From positions 3,494,001-3,558,000 of the forward strand of contig JACCIC010000001.1 of the NCBI GenBank assembly GCA_018907035.1: a DNA stretch of 64,000 nt, given 5' to 3'. Positions within the stretch are counted from its first letter, which is position 1, and each line of letters begins with the position of its first letter. Positions 13,579 to 25,984 of the stretch are shown here, piece by piece. The translations under genes and the position numbers were made by a program. Below the pieces are notes generated by a model. That model worked only from the letters and a program-made list of their open reading frames with translations. It ran no database searches and was not told where the DNA came from. The stretch comes from Sycobia sp. Sy_11 (Eukaryota; Arthropoda; Insecta; Hymenoptera; Epichrysomallidae).

Positions 13579-15190
13579 CGTATTCGAGACTTAGTTCGCA
13601 TTCACTAATATTAATAAGAGGAGCTTTTGTTAATTCTTGATAGATGAATTTTTAGACTGCGGTCATTTATAAAGCAGTACGTATCGTTGAGTATTTGAAT
13701 TAATGCTTCAAAATTATTAGTGTGCTTTAGCGCTATTTTGAAAATGTTTGTTTGACCTTTCGACATTACAATGAAACTTTTTAATTAACTATATTTTATT
13801 TTCTATTTACTTTGATTTCCCTGCATTTCTTTAATCGATTTTAATATGTTATCTAATTCTATTATTGGTCATGTATTTTTTTCTAGATATAGATTACTTT
13901 CAGCGATGGAATATTTCTATAATGTATATTGTATTACTAGAATTTTTTCCACGGTAGGATCTATTTAAAAATTTTTTTTGTTCGTTCTTGCTGTTATAAT
14001 ATCATGAGGTGCCGTTGGCGATAAAATTGGATTTTTTCCCATATTTTCATATAGTTCATCAAAATTCTTCTGTTCTCCAATAGTTGATGAATTACCTGAG
14101 ATTATAACTGGCGTAGCTATTCGTTTTGTGGTTTTGCGTGAATTTAAGTTTTCAATTGTTGACATGGTTTCTCTTGAAAGTAGAGGGAAGAATTCAATAT
14201 GATTTTGCGTCCCGTTATTAGAACATAGTTTCGCTGAGTGATCGCTTTGCTAGCAGCTAAAGCAACTGATCAAAACGATTCTGTAAGATGTGTTCTCATG
14301 TACAATTAGAATGGATTCAGGCAAATTTTTCTCTTCTTTCTCCCTGATGTATAGCTGTCGGCAAAATGACAGGATGTGCGCACGATTAGGTTTAGTTGTA
14401 CTGACTCTAATGGGAGTTGTAGATGGCATGATAACTATACCTTTATTTTCCATTATATATGCAATTTTTTATTAAAAATAATCGTATTAACATTTGATAT
14501 TACGACTTTTTTATTTCTGTCTATGAAAGGACTAATAATTATTGTGTGATTGATAACTTTTTTCTGTATAAGCGTAGCTACAACGCTTTTATCAAATAAA
14601 AATATGCATACTCTTCCACATGAAATATTTGAAATATATCTTATGCTGTTTAAATTGAACTCTTCCAATCCATCTAGGAAGTCGTCTATTGTCGCATTTG
14701 CAATTGCTTTTATTACTATCGCTTGATGTGTTTAAGGCAATGATTCTCGTTTAGGTTCCATTATACAGAGGTTGACTCGATTGAGTTTTTAGAAGGTTGT
14801 ATAACATGGCCGCTGTTATCAGAAGCCATTTTTAAGTTTCCTTCTTCAGAACTGTAAGAGCACTTGTAAGGTTTATTAAACATTAGGTTGATAAGCGAAA
14901 TTGGGCAGAATTGTATCAATTATAAACATAAGAGTGCTTTACACTTTCACTCTCCGCACTCACGAAACATGCCTGCCTTCTTCGACTGGTCGAACAAGTC
15001 TTCATATCTGTAACTTTTCTTTGAAATATATTTCTTACATTTTCTTATTTTCTGATATAAATTCAATACACCAATTCTTTTTTATGGTTGTATGGATTTC
15101 GCCATAATAATTTAATTCCTATCAAATTCTGCCAATACAGTCGTAATTAGTATTCTAAAAACATGAAGTGTATGAATTTTCAGCAAAATT
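13577..15190. other. No supported gene
   Basis: Several 60-71-codon frames on both strands (13965-14165, 14250-14668) without family motifs. The - strand pieces at 13.97-14.67 kb could be one decayed coding region, but I cannot name it. Confidence 0.4.
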
Positions 15191-15268
15191 AAGTGAGGAG
15201 CTCTAACGGCTGCTAGCACGTGGAGAGCGACTCGTCGCTGTGCTTTGCTATGACGTCACCCAACCACG
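15191..15268 (+). repeat. Dispersed repeat, copy 1 (inverted partner at 18.1 kb)
   Basis: About 75 bp resembling the reverse complement of 18119-18190. It shares AGCGACTCGTCGCTG, CTAGCA before it and GAC-TC-CC-ACCACG after it. The shared core is itself a hairpin (AGCGAC/GTCGCT). The family is unknown. Confidence 0.5.
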
Positions 15269-15980
15269 TTCACTTTCTTGTAGCTTTCAGTTTTGATGAC
15301 GACGGCTGAGATCCTACAGTATTTCATACGATATTAAAGTCGCTTGCGATCTGTAGAAAACTGCTTTATACAAAAGTATAAGATAAGGTAAATATGGTGT
15401 ACGAGACTTCATAATCATTTAAAGGCTCTTCTCTTAATGTATTACATTTATATAAATTAAGTTTTTTCCGACTTTCATATACTTCTTAGACTTCACAGTC
15501 ATGTAAATATGGCATTCTTAAAATAGTTGTGCCATAAGCTTAAAATCAATTTTTCCATAGTCAAATATACGCGAATATGTAGGAGTACCTATTCGTGTAA
15601 CTTGCGGAATTCTGATTGACTTAACAGCTTTTATCAAAAGTTTATTTTATTAATTGAACAAACAGAAAAGGAAAGTATAAATATATATTATATATCGAGA
15701 TAGATAGATATAGATAATATATATGTTATATAACTCCTTAACAATAAAATAACATTTCAGAATTATATTCCATTATTTTTAATTTAAACCAAGTATTAGT
15801 ATTATCAAGATATTAAAAATATCAATGCGTGTAAGTTTCGAAATTAATATTTATTATTATTGAATGAAAAAGTTGTTTATTATAAATGTGGAATATAAAC
15901 AAGCCTTCTTCGAGAATCATACCTATGCACTCATTTATAATATGTAAATATATATAGTACTATGAGCATAATTATAATCT

Positions 15981-16023
15981 TCAAAAGTCGACATTTTGAC
16001 TCCGTTGAAGACATCCAAGAATC
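15981..16023 (+). mobile_element. 43-bp fragment of the 12.6-kb mariner family
   Basis: Matches 13288-13330 of the decayed mariner with one mismatch. Nothing else of the element surrounds it, so it is either an orphan fragment or a filler copied during break repair. Confidence 0.75.
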
Positions 16024-16024
16024 A

Positions 16025-17489
16025 GTAGTAGTTTCAGTAACAAAAAAATATTAAAATGACCTACCCGTTCATACTAATAGTATAACACCAATGCCTAGAA
16101 TTCCCAGCTATCAATGCAGAATTGCTTGATTATTTCAAACTTTTATCGATAAGTCAAGTTAAATAACACACAAAGAAGAGATGATTTGGGTAGTATTTGT
16201 TGCCATCTAGATAATAGAGAAGAACCATTAAATGATTAGAAAGTATAATACATCATACTAGCTTTATTTTACATATTATTTTTAATTTATTTTATACTTT
16301 TGTATAGTCATTTGAAAGTAATGCACAAAATAATTTAGAACACTGATTAATTTTTTCTTTCTAACGATTTGTTCAACAAATCCAGACCATTTGTACCAGA
16401 TATGTTTTTTCTGAACTGTTGGTATAAACTTATAGTTAGTTTATGTAATTTAACACTTTGGATAGACCAAATTACTTTTGTATCCGATTGTTTGTGTGTA
16501 TGTGATATATATATATAATATTAATGAATCACAGATATTAAATGCTCGATTTGTGAAAATACCGTTTTCAAAAACTCTATATGGGTCATTCACGGTCATT
16601 CATTTACAGTAATTGCACAGATTATCAAAAATAACTAGATATTTTAAAATCGTCTGAATTTTTTACAGCTTCCCTAAATACAATTAAGGAAGGCCTATTT
16701 CAGGATTTTGCTAAAACTTTTTTTTCGAACATCTCCACATATAAATTTTGAAAAAATTGGTAGATTTATCCTAAAATCTTTACTTCAAATTGGTTGTTTC
16801 AAACTATGCTAATTATAGCTATGCCAAACTTTTTTCATTCACACGCTTTGTTCTGTATCTTTAAAAGAAGATGTAAAAAATGTTAATTGTTAAAAACTTA
16901 GGTAAAAACAACTAAGTTGTTTAAATAATTGTAACATTTTCGCGCCAGATTGAAATCGATTGTGATAAATATTACTTTGTTCTGTATTCCTTCATCTACA
17001 TATTCCATTTAAAAAATATGGTATCTGTATTCGATCAAAAAGTTAAATATTAAATATTAAATATTTCTACGTATTATTTCTGTAATGTGCCGGTCCGAGA
17101 GCCACACTATACTTCTGAATCTCCCAGGAATAGGAAAATCAACATTGCAACTGACAGGCTCAACAAATTTTTAGAATTTAAAAAGTCTTGCATTCATTCT
17201 ACTCATAATCCTACTCAATAAACATATTCAAGCTGTAATATAACATAAGATAAGTTATTAAAATTGCCAGAAAGATTTCCCTTCGACGAATTTCCTTATC
17301 TTTTATTGAGAATACGTGTTTTGTATAGTCAAAATTCTCTATCTTGATAGTTAGAATAGGAAAAACTGTTGTTCATAACTTTCTATAGAACCTTAATATT
17401 GGAATATTTATCAGAGAAAAGATATATACAATCTTTCCAACATATTTAAAAAATTGAAATGTATAATCTTGTGTTTATAATATTATTAT
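16025..17489. other. No gene seen
   Basis: AT-rich, no open frame and no recognised repeat. Confidence 0.6.
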
Positions 17490-17744
17490 ATGAGCAGTCA
17501 TAGAGAATAGTCGCATATTGCGATGTGCTAATGCGAGCTTGCTCGTAGATACTCAGCTCGGAAGGACTAATATTAAAATTTACAATAATTAGTGTAATTA
17601 TTTGTAAATCGTGATCCATATAGAGTTCACCTAATTCCGGTAAAATTAGAATAATTTATTATTGGCTCGGCCGATTGACCTACCAAAATCTAAGCACCGG
17701 AACTGTAATAGTTTACATGTGATACTAGTTGATTTATAAAATAT
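17490..17744 (+). mobile_element. Diverged copy of the same SINE
   Basis: Shares CTCGGCCGATTGAC and, later, AAGCACCG...CTGTAATAGTTTACATGTG with the SINE directly downstream. A B-box-like GAGTTCACCTAATTCCGG precedes the shared part. The head is poorly conserved. The younger copy inserted just beyond its tail. Confidence 0.55.
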
Positions 17745-17755
17745 AACTATGAGCA

Positions 17756-17972
17756 GTTAGAGGTCTACGATGGCTCGATTGCTAGAGCTAAGGACTAGTA
17801 ATTTTTGGTGATCCGAGTTCAAATTCCGGTCTCGGCCGATTGACACAAGCACCGCTGTAATAGTTTACATGTGCTTTGTTTATAAACACATCGCAGACCT
17901 CCGTCACTGATTAGCACCGATATTTGGAAGCATAAATAAAGTGACAATAAATAACATAAAAAACAAAAAAAA
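17756..17972 (+). mobile_element. tRNA-derived SINE with target-site duplication
   Basis: A 217-bp insert flanked by the 11-bp direct repeat AACTATGAGCA (17745-17755 and 17973-17983). It holds RNA polymerase III promoter boxes: an A box around TGGCTCGATTGCTAGAG (17771) and a B box GAGTTCAAATTCC (17815). A non-tRNA body and an A-rich 3' tail follow. The features match a SINE retroposed by LINE machinery. Confidence 0.8.
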
Positions 17973-18118
17973 AACTATGAGCACTTGTACATTCAGACAA
18001 TATACTGTACAATATAGAATGTTGTTATTGATACACTTCAATATTTTCAATTTTCATTGGTACATACGTATAATCATGGAAAGGTAACATTTTTGGTCAC
18101 TAGCGATCGGGTATGGGG

Positions 18119-18190
18119 CGTGGTGAATGGATGTCAGAGTAAATCGCAGCGACGAGTCGCTTGCTAGATGCTGGTAGCTTAAGTGAATAC
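18119..18190 (-). repeat. Dispersed repeat, copy 2 (inverted partner at 15.2 kb)
   Basis: Reverse-strand relative of 15191-15268. The two copies bracket about 2.9 kb that contains the SINE pair and a mariner fragment. They could be ends of one element or two independent insertions. Confidence 0.5.
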
Positions 18191-18463
18191 GCCCAGTCTC
18201 ATTTCTCTAGAAATATCATTTATACTATACAAATCTATAGGACATAAAATATATATTTTTATGAGATTTTCAATTTTTGTTTGAAATATTATTTTAAATT
18301 TTTCGTTTTTTATAATTTTTATGAATTTTTTTACCAAAATTCATTTTCCGTCAAAATCTAGTTCATTACTTGTATTTAGAACCCCAAAAATTACAAGTAT
18401 ATAAATTCTGATCAAAATCGATGGTAGGTGCTCTTCGGGTTTTATTATTAGAAATAAGAAATG

Positions 18464-18464
<1 letters not shown>

Positions 18465-18504
<40 letters not shown>
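18465..18504. repeat. (TA)20 microsatellite
   Basis: Perfect dinucleotide repeat. Confidence 0.96.
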
Positions 18505-18507
<3 letters not shown>

Positions 18508-20655
18508 CGGGGGTCCCAGAATTGATTAGACACATTACTATATTTGCATAGATTATAAAAATCTAAATGCAATAAAAATATTAATTTTAAATGAATTATT
18601 GCTAGTTCTCGAGCTATGAACCAACGTTGAATAGCCAATCAAAAACGCATTTTTGATTTTATGATAACGCTTATTTGGATTTTCGGCAGAGAGCCTGGAA
18701 CTAGAAAGTGCAGGCGGAGACTTTCGGGGACTCTGAAAGAGATTAGAGGAAACAAGCACGATTTTATTTTTTGTTTTCGATAGTGGGAAAGCTTTTAATT
18801 TCATACATACGTGTTGCTTGCTGTAACACGAAAGTGACCGGTTTGTGTTATGCTTAAAATAATGGAAAATAAATATGCATCCAATGAAATAAATTGTTAA
18901 AACAAAATAAACGTGACCTTTTATATAGACCGGGCACACAGGAGGGGTCCCATATCAATTGCAAGATCTTCTCGGTAACTTGATTTTATACTTATACGTT
19001 TTACATGTTTGAAAATTTATTAATGTACTACTTGAAAATGAATAATGGTTTATTATATAAAAAAAATATAGTCTATTAAATTGAATCTTCGTTTATATAA
19101 GATACTTCAGAAAAGGGTGGAATAATTTTAAGATAATTTCTTTTACAGCGTATAGAAGTAAACCTAAGTAATGTCACTGCAATGATTTTTCACTTTTTCT
19201 GTTTGAAATATAGATCTCTAGTACAATATGGACTAGACAAAAGATCTTCAAAATGTAATGATTTATTGAAGTGATTAATTTACATAGTAAAATGTATAGT
19301 ATATTATAGCTGCATGGGCCTAAATAGGGCCTAGGCAAGCTTAAATTAATAAATAAAAATATATAGTAGTTTTCGGGGAAAGTTCGGAAAATTATAATTT
19401 GTTTCAAGGTGTAGATTAATGTGACTAATATTGATAAATAAATACGTATTTGTATTTAATATAAAATATATAATACGTAAATAACGCTCGCGCGCGCGCG
19501 CGCGCTGCGTGTGTGTGTGTGTGTGTGTGTGTTGCATTTATTTCTATTTATTTCAGCTGATTATTCTTAAATTTTAGCTGATTATTTCTTTTTTTAGGAG
19601 GGGAGTGGTTTCGCCCCCTGTACCCCCACCTCCTGGTCCTACCTCTCTTCCGTAACATACTCTATAAATTTCACAGTAATCATTTAATTTAATGTTACGA
19701 AGTTCAAATAAATTGCAGATATAACTTTATACTTTTAACATTTTTCAAGTCTAGTATAATAGATTTTATGATAGGGCAACTTATGATAGCAATCCGGACC
19801 TTTAAATATATACATACTTGCTGGTTCTGTACAAGCATAACTAACACAAGGAAAAACAGTTTTTTGCAGTTATGAACAAGAAATACCATCCCAAATGAGT
19901 AAATAACAAGTGGCACACGCGAGCAGGAACGATTCCGGACTCGGATAATTTGACGCCGTTCCAAAAATCGGACAGAAAAAGTATCCTCCGCGGGAAATGT
20001 CTATATTATACCTTACTTGTGTCACAAAGTGCTGTCATTTCGGCTATCAAATTCAGAATTATTGCTCAATGGTACGAAACTCACATGATACGGGCTATCA
20101 ATCGTAATTTTTAACCCTTAAAAATATATATAATTATGGTTTTCAACTTGTTTGTACTTTTTACAAAATCTGTAGACTATAACATAGCATATAACATTGC
20201 AAGGGAAAAGTGTTTGAAACCCTCGAAAATGATTGATTTTAAAAACTCAACAAAAATTGAATATAATTTTACTTAAACATTATAAAAATCACTGTTTTAA
20301 AACCCATTTTATCTCTATCTCGTATGTTCATTAAATAATAAATAAATTCATATAATATCTGCGTTTTAAATGATAATCTAATGTATATATTCGTTTCATT
20401 TTATAATAACTCCTTATAAAAATAATGATTCGCAGTGTCTTATACCTCCTTGCATTTGTGAAAAATGTGCTATCACAACACCATTTTTAAAATAATTTTT
20501 AATTAATTCATTTTTCTTCACAATTATTCTCATTTTTTTTTAATTTAGACAATAGATATTTTTGATTTAAATACAGGGGTCTACTTAAATTTTACCGAAC
20601 AAATGGCTAAAAATAATTTCTTTATTAATATGGTTATGTAATAATTATTTTAACA
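18505..20655. other. No supported gene
   Basis: A 128-codon - strand frame (18553-18939) has no known motif. The sequence between GGGGGTCCCAGAATTGATT (18507) and GGGGTCCCATATCAATTG (18944) is bounded by similar words and may be an unnamed repeat. Confidence 0.4.
19488..19532. repeat. (CG)n-(TG)n tract
   Basis: About 8 CG units directly followed by about 12 TG units. Alternating purine-pyrimidine of this kind can adopt Z-DNA. Confidence 0.9.
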
Positions 20656-20663
20656 GAAAAGAA

Positions 20664-21152
20664 ATGAAGAACATAGTACGATCACTAAATTTAGAAGGAT
20701 TAAAAAATTTTGAAGCTTTAAAAACTCATGAGGAAAGATTTAAAGCAGCATTAAGTCTTGTTTCTACCGATGATTCACTACCAGAGATCGGATACGATGT
20801 AAAAGATGCAAAAGAATCAGTTAATTTAAAAAATAAGGGAAATCAACTTTTCGTATCGAGAAAAGGGGATACTAAAAAATTATTGGAGGCATGGAATTTA
20901 TATACGAAGAGTATAGCCGTGGCGCCCCCTTTATCCAAAGAACTTGCAATAGCATACGCCAATAGATCGGCTGTTTTGAAAGATTTGGAAAAGTATAAGG
21001 AATGCATGGAAGATATCGATAGAGCTTTGAATACACGCATGAATTATCCGAATCACTTTATAAGCGAAGCAAGCTCTATCTATCCCGCCTTTTCCAAGTA
21101 TACGCGCATCCACAATCTATTAAGCGAAATTTTAAATTTTCATTATTCATGA
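20664..21152 (+). pseudogene. SMYD4-like TPR exon, truncated
   Basis: An uninterrupted 162-codon frame from ATG, preceded by a splice-acceptor-like TTTTAACAG at 20656. Residues about 55-130 form a TPR unit resembling the N-terminal TPR region of SMYD4 (SET and MYND domain protein 4): NKGNQLF, AWNLYTKSIAVAP, ELAIAYANRSAVLKDLEKY and CMEDIDRALNTRMNYP. SMYD4 proteins are lysine methyltransferase-family proteins of several hundred residues. Here the match stops after NYP, and the frame ends 32 residues later in unrelated sequence. No MYND or SET exon follows on this strand. It could be one exon of a larger gene if an internal donor is used (for example CCAA|GTATAC near 21096), or a broken copy. 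Its codon use and lack of stops argue that decay is recent. Confidence 0.6.
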
Positions 21153-21409
21153 CGTACCATAAACTACCATAGTATATTGTATGAAACTGCAACCCATCCG
21201 TATAATCTCCTATCTCTTTCTTGTCTTCCTCTTCTCACTCCTCGTCAAAGTCATTATTTCGAGTACGAATACTCTTGACAATTATTCTATTCGCGATAAT
21301 CCGTGCGTTTAGATAAAAATTGTCGTTGCGTCGATTTTATTATCACTAATATCTTGACACAATACATATGTGTACCTTGCACAGGTATCTGGCCTTTATG
21401 AGATCTCAT

Positions 21410-21412
<3 letters not shown>

Positions 21413-21444
<32 letters not shown>
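21413..21444. repeat. (CT)16 microsatellite
   Basis: Perfect dinucleotide repeat 260 bp after the SMYD4-like exon. Confidence 0.96.
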
Positions 21445-21450
<6 letters not shown>

Positions 21451-23199
21451 CTTTATATATATATTCTCCTCTGAGCGAGGACGCACTAAAAGGGCTGGCT
21501 CAAGCACGAGACGGAATAGTCCTCTCGCGAGTAATATATGCATATATACAATACGAGAATATACCCGCATTTGCAACTCGTTCCGCACTAATGGAATCAC
21601 ATTGTTACCGACCGCGCAAGTACACGTCTATATGTATAAGATATACTGATCGCGTATAAGCACTAAGCGCGACCACCTTGCCCCTCCTCCCCCATTGTAT
21701 TGTAATTACATTATTATATATTATGCATGTATAGGTACAATACGCGAATGGATGCAGGGAAAAAGTGTATTTAATTGAGCCGATGTATCGTGACCATGTC
21801 ATTATTGTTTGCTAGACGAGCCCTTTTATATATGGTCGCGTTTAATTTTTTTTCTTTCTGCTAAGTCGATGGTATAAATTAATTCTGTCACCTGTGTACA
21901 TAGATAAGGGGACGTTTCGATTCTTTCGATTTAAGTCTGGAACTTACTTCTTTGTTGAAGTTATAAAAAGGATGAAAAATGTGTGTAATTGTGCACTTGA
22001 GTCGATTCGTGATGTTTCGGATCTATAAAGGGGATAAGAATTTCATGATATTTGAAAATATCCAATTTAAGACTATTTTAATTGTTTTTTTTTATCGCTA
22101 TAAAGTACCATCAAACCAATTAATCCAGGGTTATGAGTTATTCAAAAAGTAAAAGAAAAATAATATTTCAAGAGCAAGTAAATAATAACGAATGAATTGC
22201 GTTAATAAATGTTTACGTCGAATATCGATAAGTCTGGTTTTATATGTAATTCAGAAATAAAATATTTCTAACTTAATTAATTTGAAACTCCTTTTACCTT
22301 ATTTCTCAATTCCAAATTAAGAAAAAAAGTGCTTTTATCAATATTCGCATAATTATATTTATTTTTACGGTGTGTGCGTATCTCTCGACAATAAATTTGA
22401 TCACTGTAAGAAAAGCTATGTATAGTATATTACGGATTTTTTATAAATCAATATTTCTAGTTTAAAAAATTACAAAAATAATAATAATTAATAAATCTAA
22501 AAATAATAAATTTAAAAATTTAGTTTAATTTAAAATAGTTTAAATTTAATTGGATATTTATCTAGTTCAAAGATAGTTGAATTTATTGGTCGCACATTAG
22601 CCTCAGCATTAAAACATACATGTAACTGACATGGCGACAGGTGTTTCATACGTTGAAGTAGAATTATGTAATTACCAGGATACTTGTAACGTAGAATTTT
22701 CAGATTCTTTAGAATGTGGAATATCTTCGAACTTAAATTCGTCAATTCGATCCAGTTTTATTCTACAAATGAGCAGCTGGATCTGTGACCAAACAGCAGA
22801 ACTACGGAACTATAGAAACAACGATTATTTTCTGTTTTATAATCGTAATCGTTATAAATTATCAGAGTGTGCACACTATTCTCGTGCAAATTTAAGAAAG
22901 ACATGAATAATTTCAAACTTTAGTAAGTAATTTATGTAAGTATTATAATAAATGTAACATAATAAATGTAAGATTTCATAGTATTGAAATTGCTCAAGAT
23001 TGGAACTTTCATGATAGGATATATTTTGCTATTCAATTTCTATGATATATATCTAAGAAATTTCTGCTGGATATAGTAAATTTATTTTGAAAACTTGTTT
23101 TATACTGGTTTTGTAAATATAACGGTTCAGTATCGAATGCGAGATTATAATTTTATTGAGATACATCCGCATGATAAAATTCCTAGCTACTCTTTTCTT

Positions 23200-24240
23200 T
23201 ATTTTTGTTCTTTATCAACTTTTAAGACTTCGATCAGTTACTGACCATTTACTTAATCTTTATTGTAAAATGAGTCGTCCTATTGGCACTCCATTTCTTA
23301 TATGTAATTTGGAGCACAAATGTCACAGGAAATCTCTTCAGATTCTGTCATAATGTTAACTAACTTTTTCTAAATGAGAGCGCAAAGCAGCTATGTTCAA
23401 TATGTTAAGGGCATAGCTGTTTCCCAATATTCTAATTCAATGTTTGAATAGTGATGTCAATAATGTGTATAATCTGGCTAAATATTCAAAGTTTAACTTG
23501 AAGCATATATTGCCTTGATGATAGACTATACCTTTTCCTTTGAAATATATTACGTTATGCATTTTATCATCTACTTATGCGGTTCGATTTGCATATCTTC
23601 TATGGAATTCCAAGTAACTTCTTTGAAAATTCTATTAGATTTCACGAATGATTTTGGAAATCCATGATAATATGCGTAACCACAGATTTTGCTGTGTACC
23701 TCCCATCAACAAAGAATTGTTTTGTACATGTCCAACTTATGAATGCTTTGTAATACTGAAACAAGTGCAGCAATTATTCGATATTTCTATCGTCTGAACT
23801 TTAGGCTCAATAGGCACCTGTATATTTTACGCAGAAAATATTGGAGAGAGCATAATGGCTTTCTTCTCCTATGACATTCTTTCCTTCAAATAACATGTAG
23901 CCCTCTTTACTTTGATGCAATCAAGTAATTACAGATTCCTCTTTCTTTGATTTAATAAAGTTACATTTGTTAAGATATCGAGTATTGTAATGAAAACAAT
24001 CTACAGTACCTAATAATGTCTAATCCAGCTTTTTCTTCTCATAATTCAAGAAAATTTGTATAATTCCCACATTAATATCCGACAAATATTTATTATTATT
24101 TCACTTTGGCAGTGACGATAAAGAAAATTCCATTTATTTTGTATCAAAAAGTTTCAACTAGAACAACGATTTGAATTCTGATTCCGTTCTTGATCAATAA
24201 TGAGCGAATGCTGTACCCATCTTAAATGCAATTTTTTTAT
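23200..24240 (-). pseudogene. Possible eroded SMYD4-like MYND/SET region
   Basis: Read on the - strand in shifting frames, short peptides follow the order expected after the TPR part of SMYD4: EGYMLFEGKNVIGEESHYAL (like '...AT..I..GE....E.PYA'), NNCCTCF (like a MYND C..C), CGYAYYHGFPKSF (like 'YHKFECPIL'), and LQNLKRFP (like 'LLRHLQ..PCNA'). Many stops and frameshifts separate them. The orientation is opposite to the TPR exon at 20.7 kb. This is a weak manual match. Confidence 0.25.
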
Positions 24241-25130
24241 TAACAACTTTTCTTTCAAGCGGACTTTTAGTTTCCAAACGATCAAAACCATTTTACAGAC
24301 CTTTTTTTTAAAAATTTCTCTAAAGTATGAAGAAATGCAGTGATTGGAGCGTTAATCATTCTGATAGTCATTTTTATGATGTCATTGTTTGCTTTAATAA
24401 TATTTTGCCAATACGAAAAATGTGGTCAACGCGTTAAATTTATATCTTTCACGTTACGTTAATTAAAAAATGGTTCATATAAATTTTGAACTACTATGTT
24501 TTGAAATACGTCATTTGAAGGTTAAGAATTATGACTATAATATTAGTGTAGTTTAGTTGGCTATACAAAAATAAGGATCGTATGTATACAAATTTTATTT
24601 TAATTCACGAACGCCTATAATTATAACGTTTATTTGTTTCAATTACTGTTCAACGAATAAAAATAAATAGAAGTTAGGACTATCACGAAGACACCACTTG
24701 TTACTTACTTTATAATGCAGTCGAGCCACTTTAGTTCCAAGAACTTTTGCGATATTCCTTTAGAAAGTATAAACGATAACGCGATTCACTCATTAAAGAG
24801 AGAGTAATCAGTAATATCTGCACTCGAATTACGTTACTTTCACACATATAAGCTACGATACCATAGAGCAGCTGTACAGAATGCATAACACCGCGAATGA
24901 TATCATTTGTTAAATGTAACGACGGAAGCACGAGCGAGCTCGAGCACCTCCAATTACATCGTAATTTTGTAGTTTTCTTAGACTCGTACCTCTTAAACTC
25001 TTTGCGGCAGTGTAACTTTCTCCCTTCCCGAAACACAAATAGTGGTCGATGATTAGAAAATAAAAGGAATAGAAAAAAAGGAACACTCGCAATACAGCTC
25101 TGGTCTACGATATTCATTCAGATATATAGA

Positions 25131-25165
25131 TGTGTGTGTGTGTGCGCGCGCGTGTGCTTGTGTGT
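25131..25165. repeat. (TG)n-(CG)n-(TG)n tract
   Basis: TGTGTG, then CGCGCGCG, then TGTG. This is a second alternating purine-pyrimidine tract, 60 bp upstream of a GC-rich segment. Confidence 0.85.
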
Positions 25166-25227
25166 TTGTAAGTATATATGTATGTATGTATATACAAAGG
25201 TTTACCGATATAAGTCAATGAGAAAAT

Positions 25228-25650
25228 ATGGTAAGGCTCAATTTTTCGATAATAAATTCTTTTCCCGGTAGAGAGACAGGGGGGTGGAAGAGGAGTGAGT
25301 TAGTGAGTCTCATGCCAGCTCTTTGCGATTCCGCGAAAGCGATTTCGCAGAGATCTAAAGAGCTGCAGTTTGGTCAAGTTGAGTCGAGTACGCGCGCGCT
25401 GCGAGCATCGAGATGTTATTTTACCCGGTTAACACGGTCGCGCAGCCCCGTGGCAGAAGAGGAAACAGTTGAAAAGGCGCACGACATGCGTTCTGCTGTA
25501 CTTACCGTGAGGATGCACACGCATTCAATCATCGCCCGAGTAGAAAGCATTTCAGGCGTGTCTGGGATGAAACCCAAACGGGGACGGGCAGCCTGTGTAG
25601 GCGCGTGCCCATGCACGTATCAGTCCCTGTACAAGCTGCCTGTAAATCCA
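25228..25650. promoter_or_regulatory. Moderately GC-rich segment
   Basis: About 420 bp with raised G+C and CpG (GTACGCGCGCGCTGCG). An open frame of up to 189 codons runs through it on the + strand but ends in (TA)n-coded residues and has no recognisable motif. A start site or first exon is possible. Confidence 0.25.
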
Positions 25651-25716
25651 ATTAACAGCATCTTTAGTGTCAATCGATGCACTATAAAGTATTTGCCTTT
25701 AATATTAATATATATA

Positions 25717-25752
<36 letters not shown>

Positions 25753-25984
25753 TATTTTAATATAAATATATTATATTCATATTATTATTTAATATGAATG
25801 TATAATACTTTATTATGAATGTTTAATATGAACTTATAAGCTTTTTTATTTGATATTGATTTAGGAGTATCAAATATTATTACGTAGAAAAAATTTTAAT
25901 TACTTTCTTTACATAAAACAATTTTTATTTTTCTTATATACGAAGTTATTCTGACCGCCTATATGGCTATTCAGGTTAATCTAG

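Noticed and set aside
18553..18939. A 128-codon - strand frame as a gene
   Set aside because: No domain and no conserved neighbours. The region is more likely an unnamed repeat.
22530..22906. Opposed frames of 71 and 91 codons near 22.6 kb
   Set aside because: Neither gave a clear family match. They may belong to the possible SMYD4-like remnant but are too weak to call.
24731..25117. A 128-codon - strand frame
   Set aside because: No motif, no splice context that makes sense, and no support from neighbours.
25228..25797. A 189-codon frame
   Set aside because: No recognisable motif, and it ends in (TA)n-coded residues. Kept only as a GC-rich segment.
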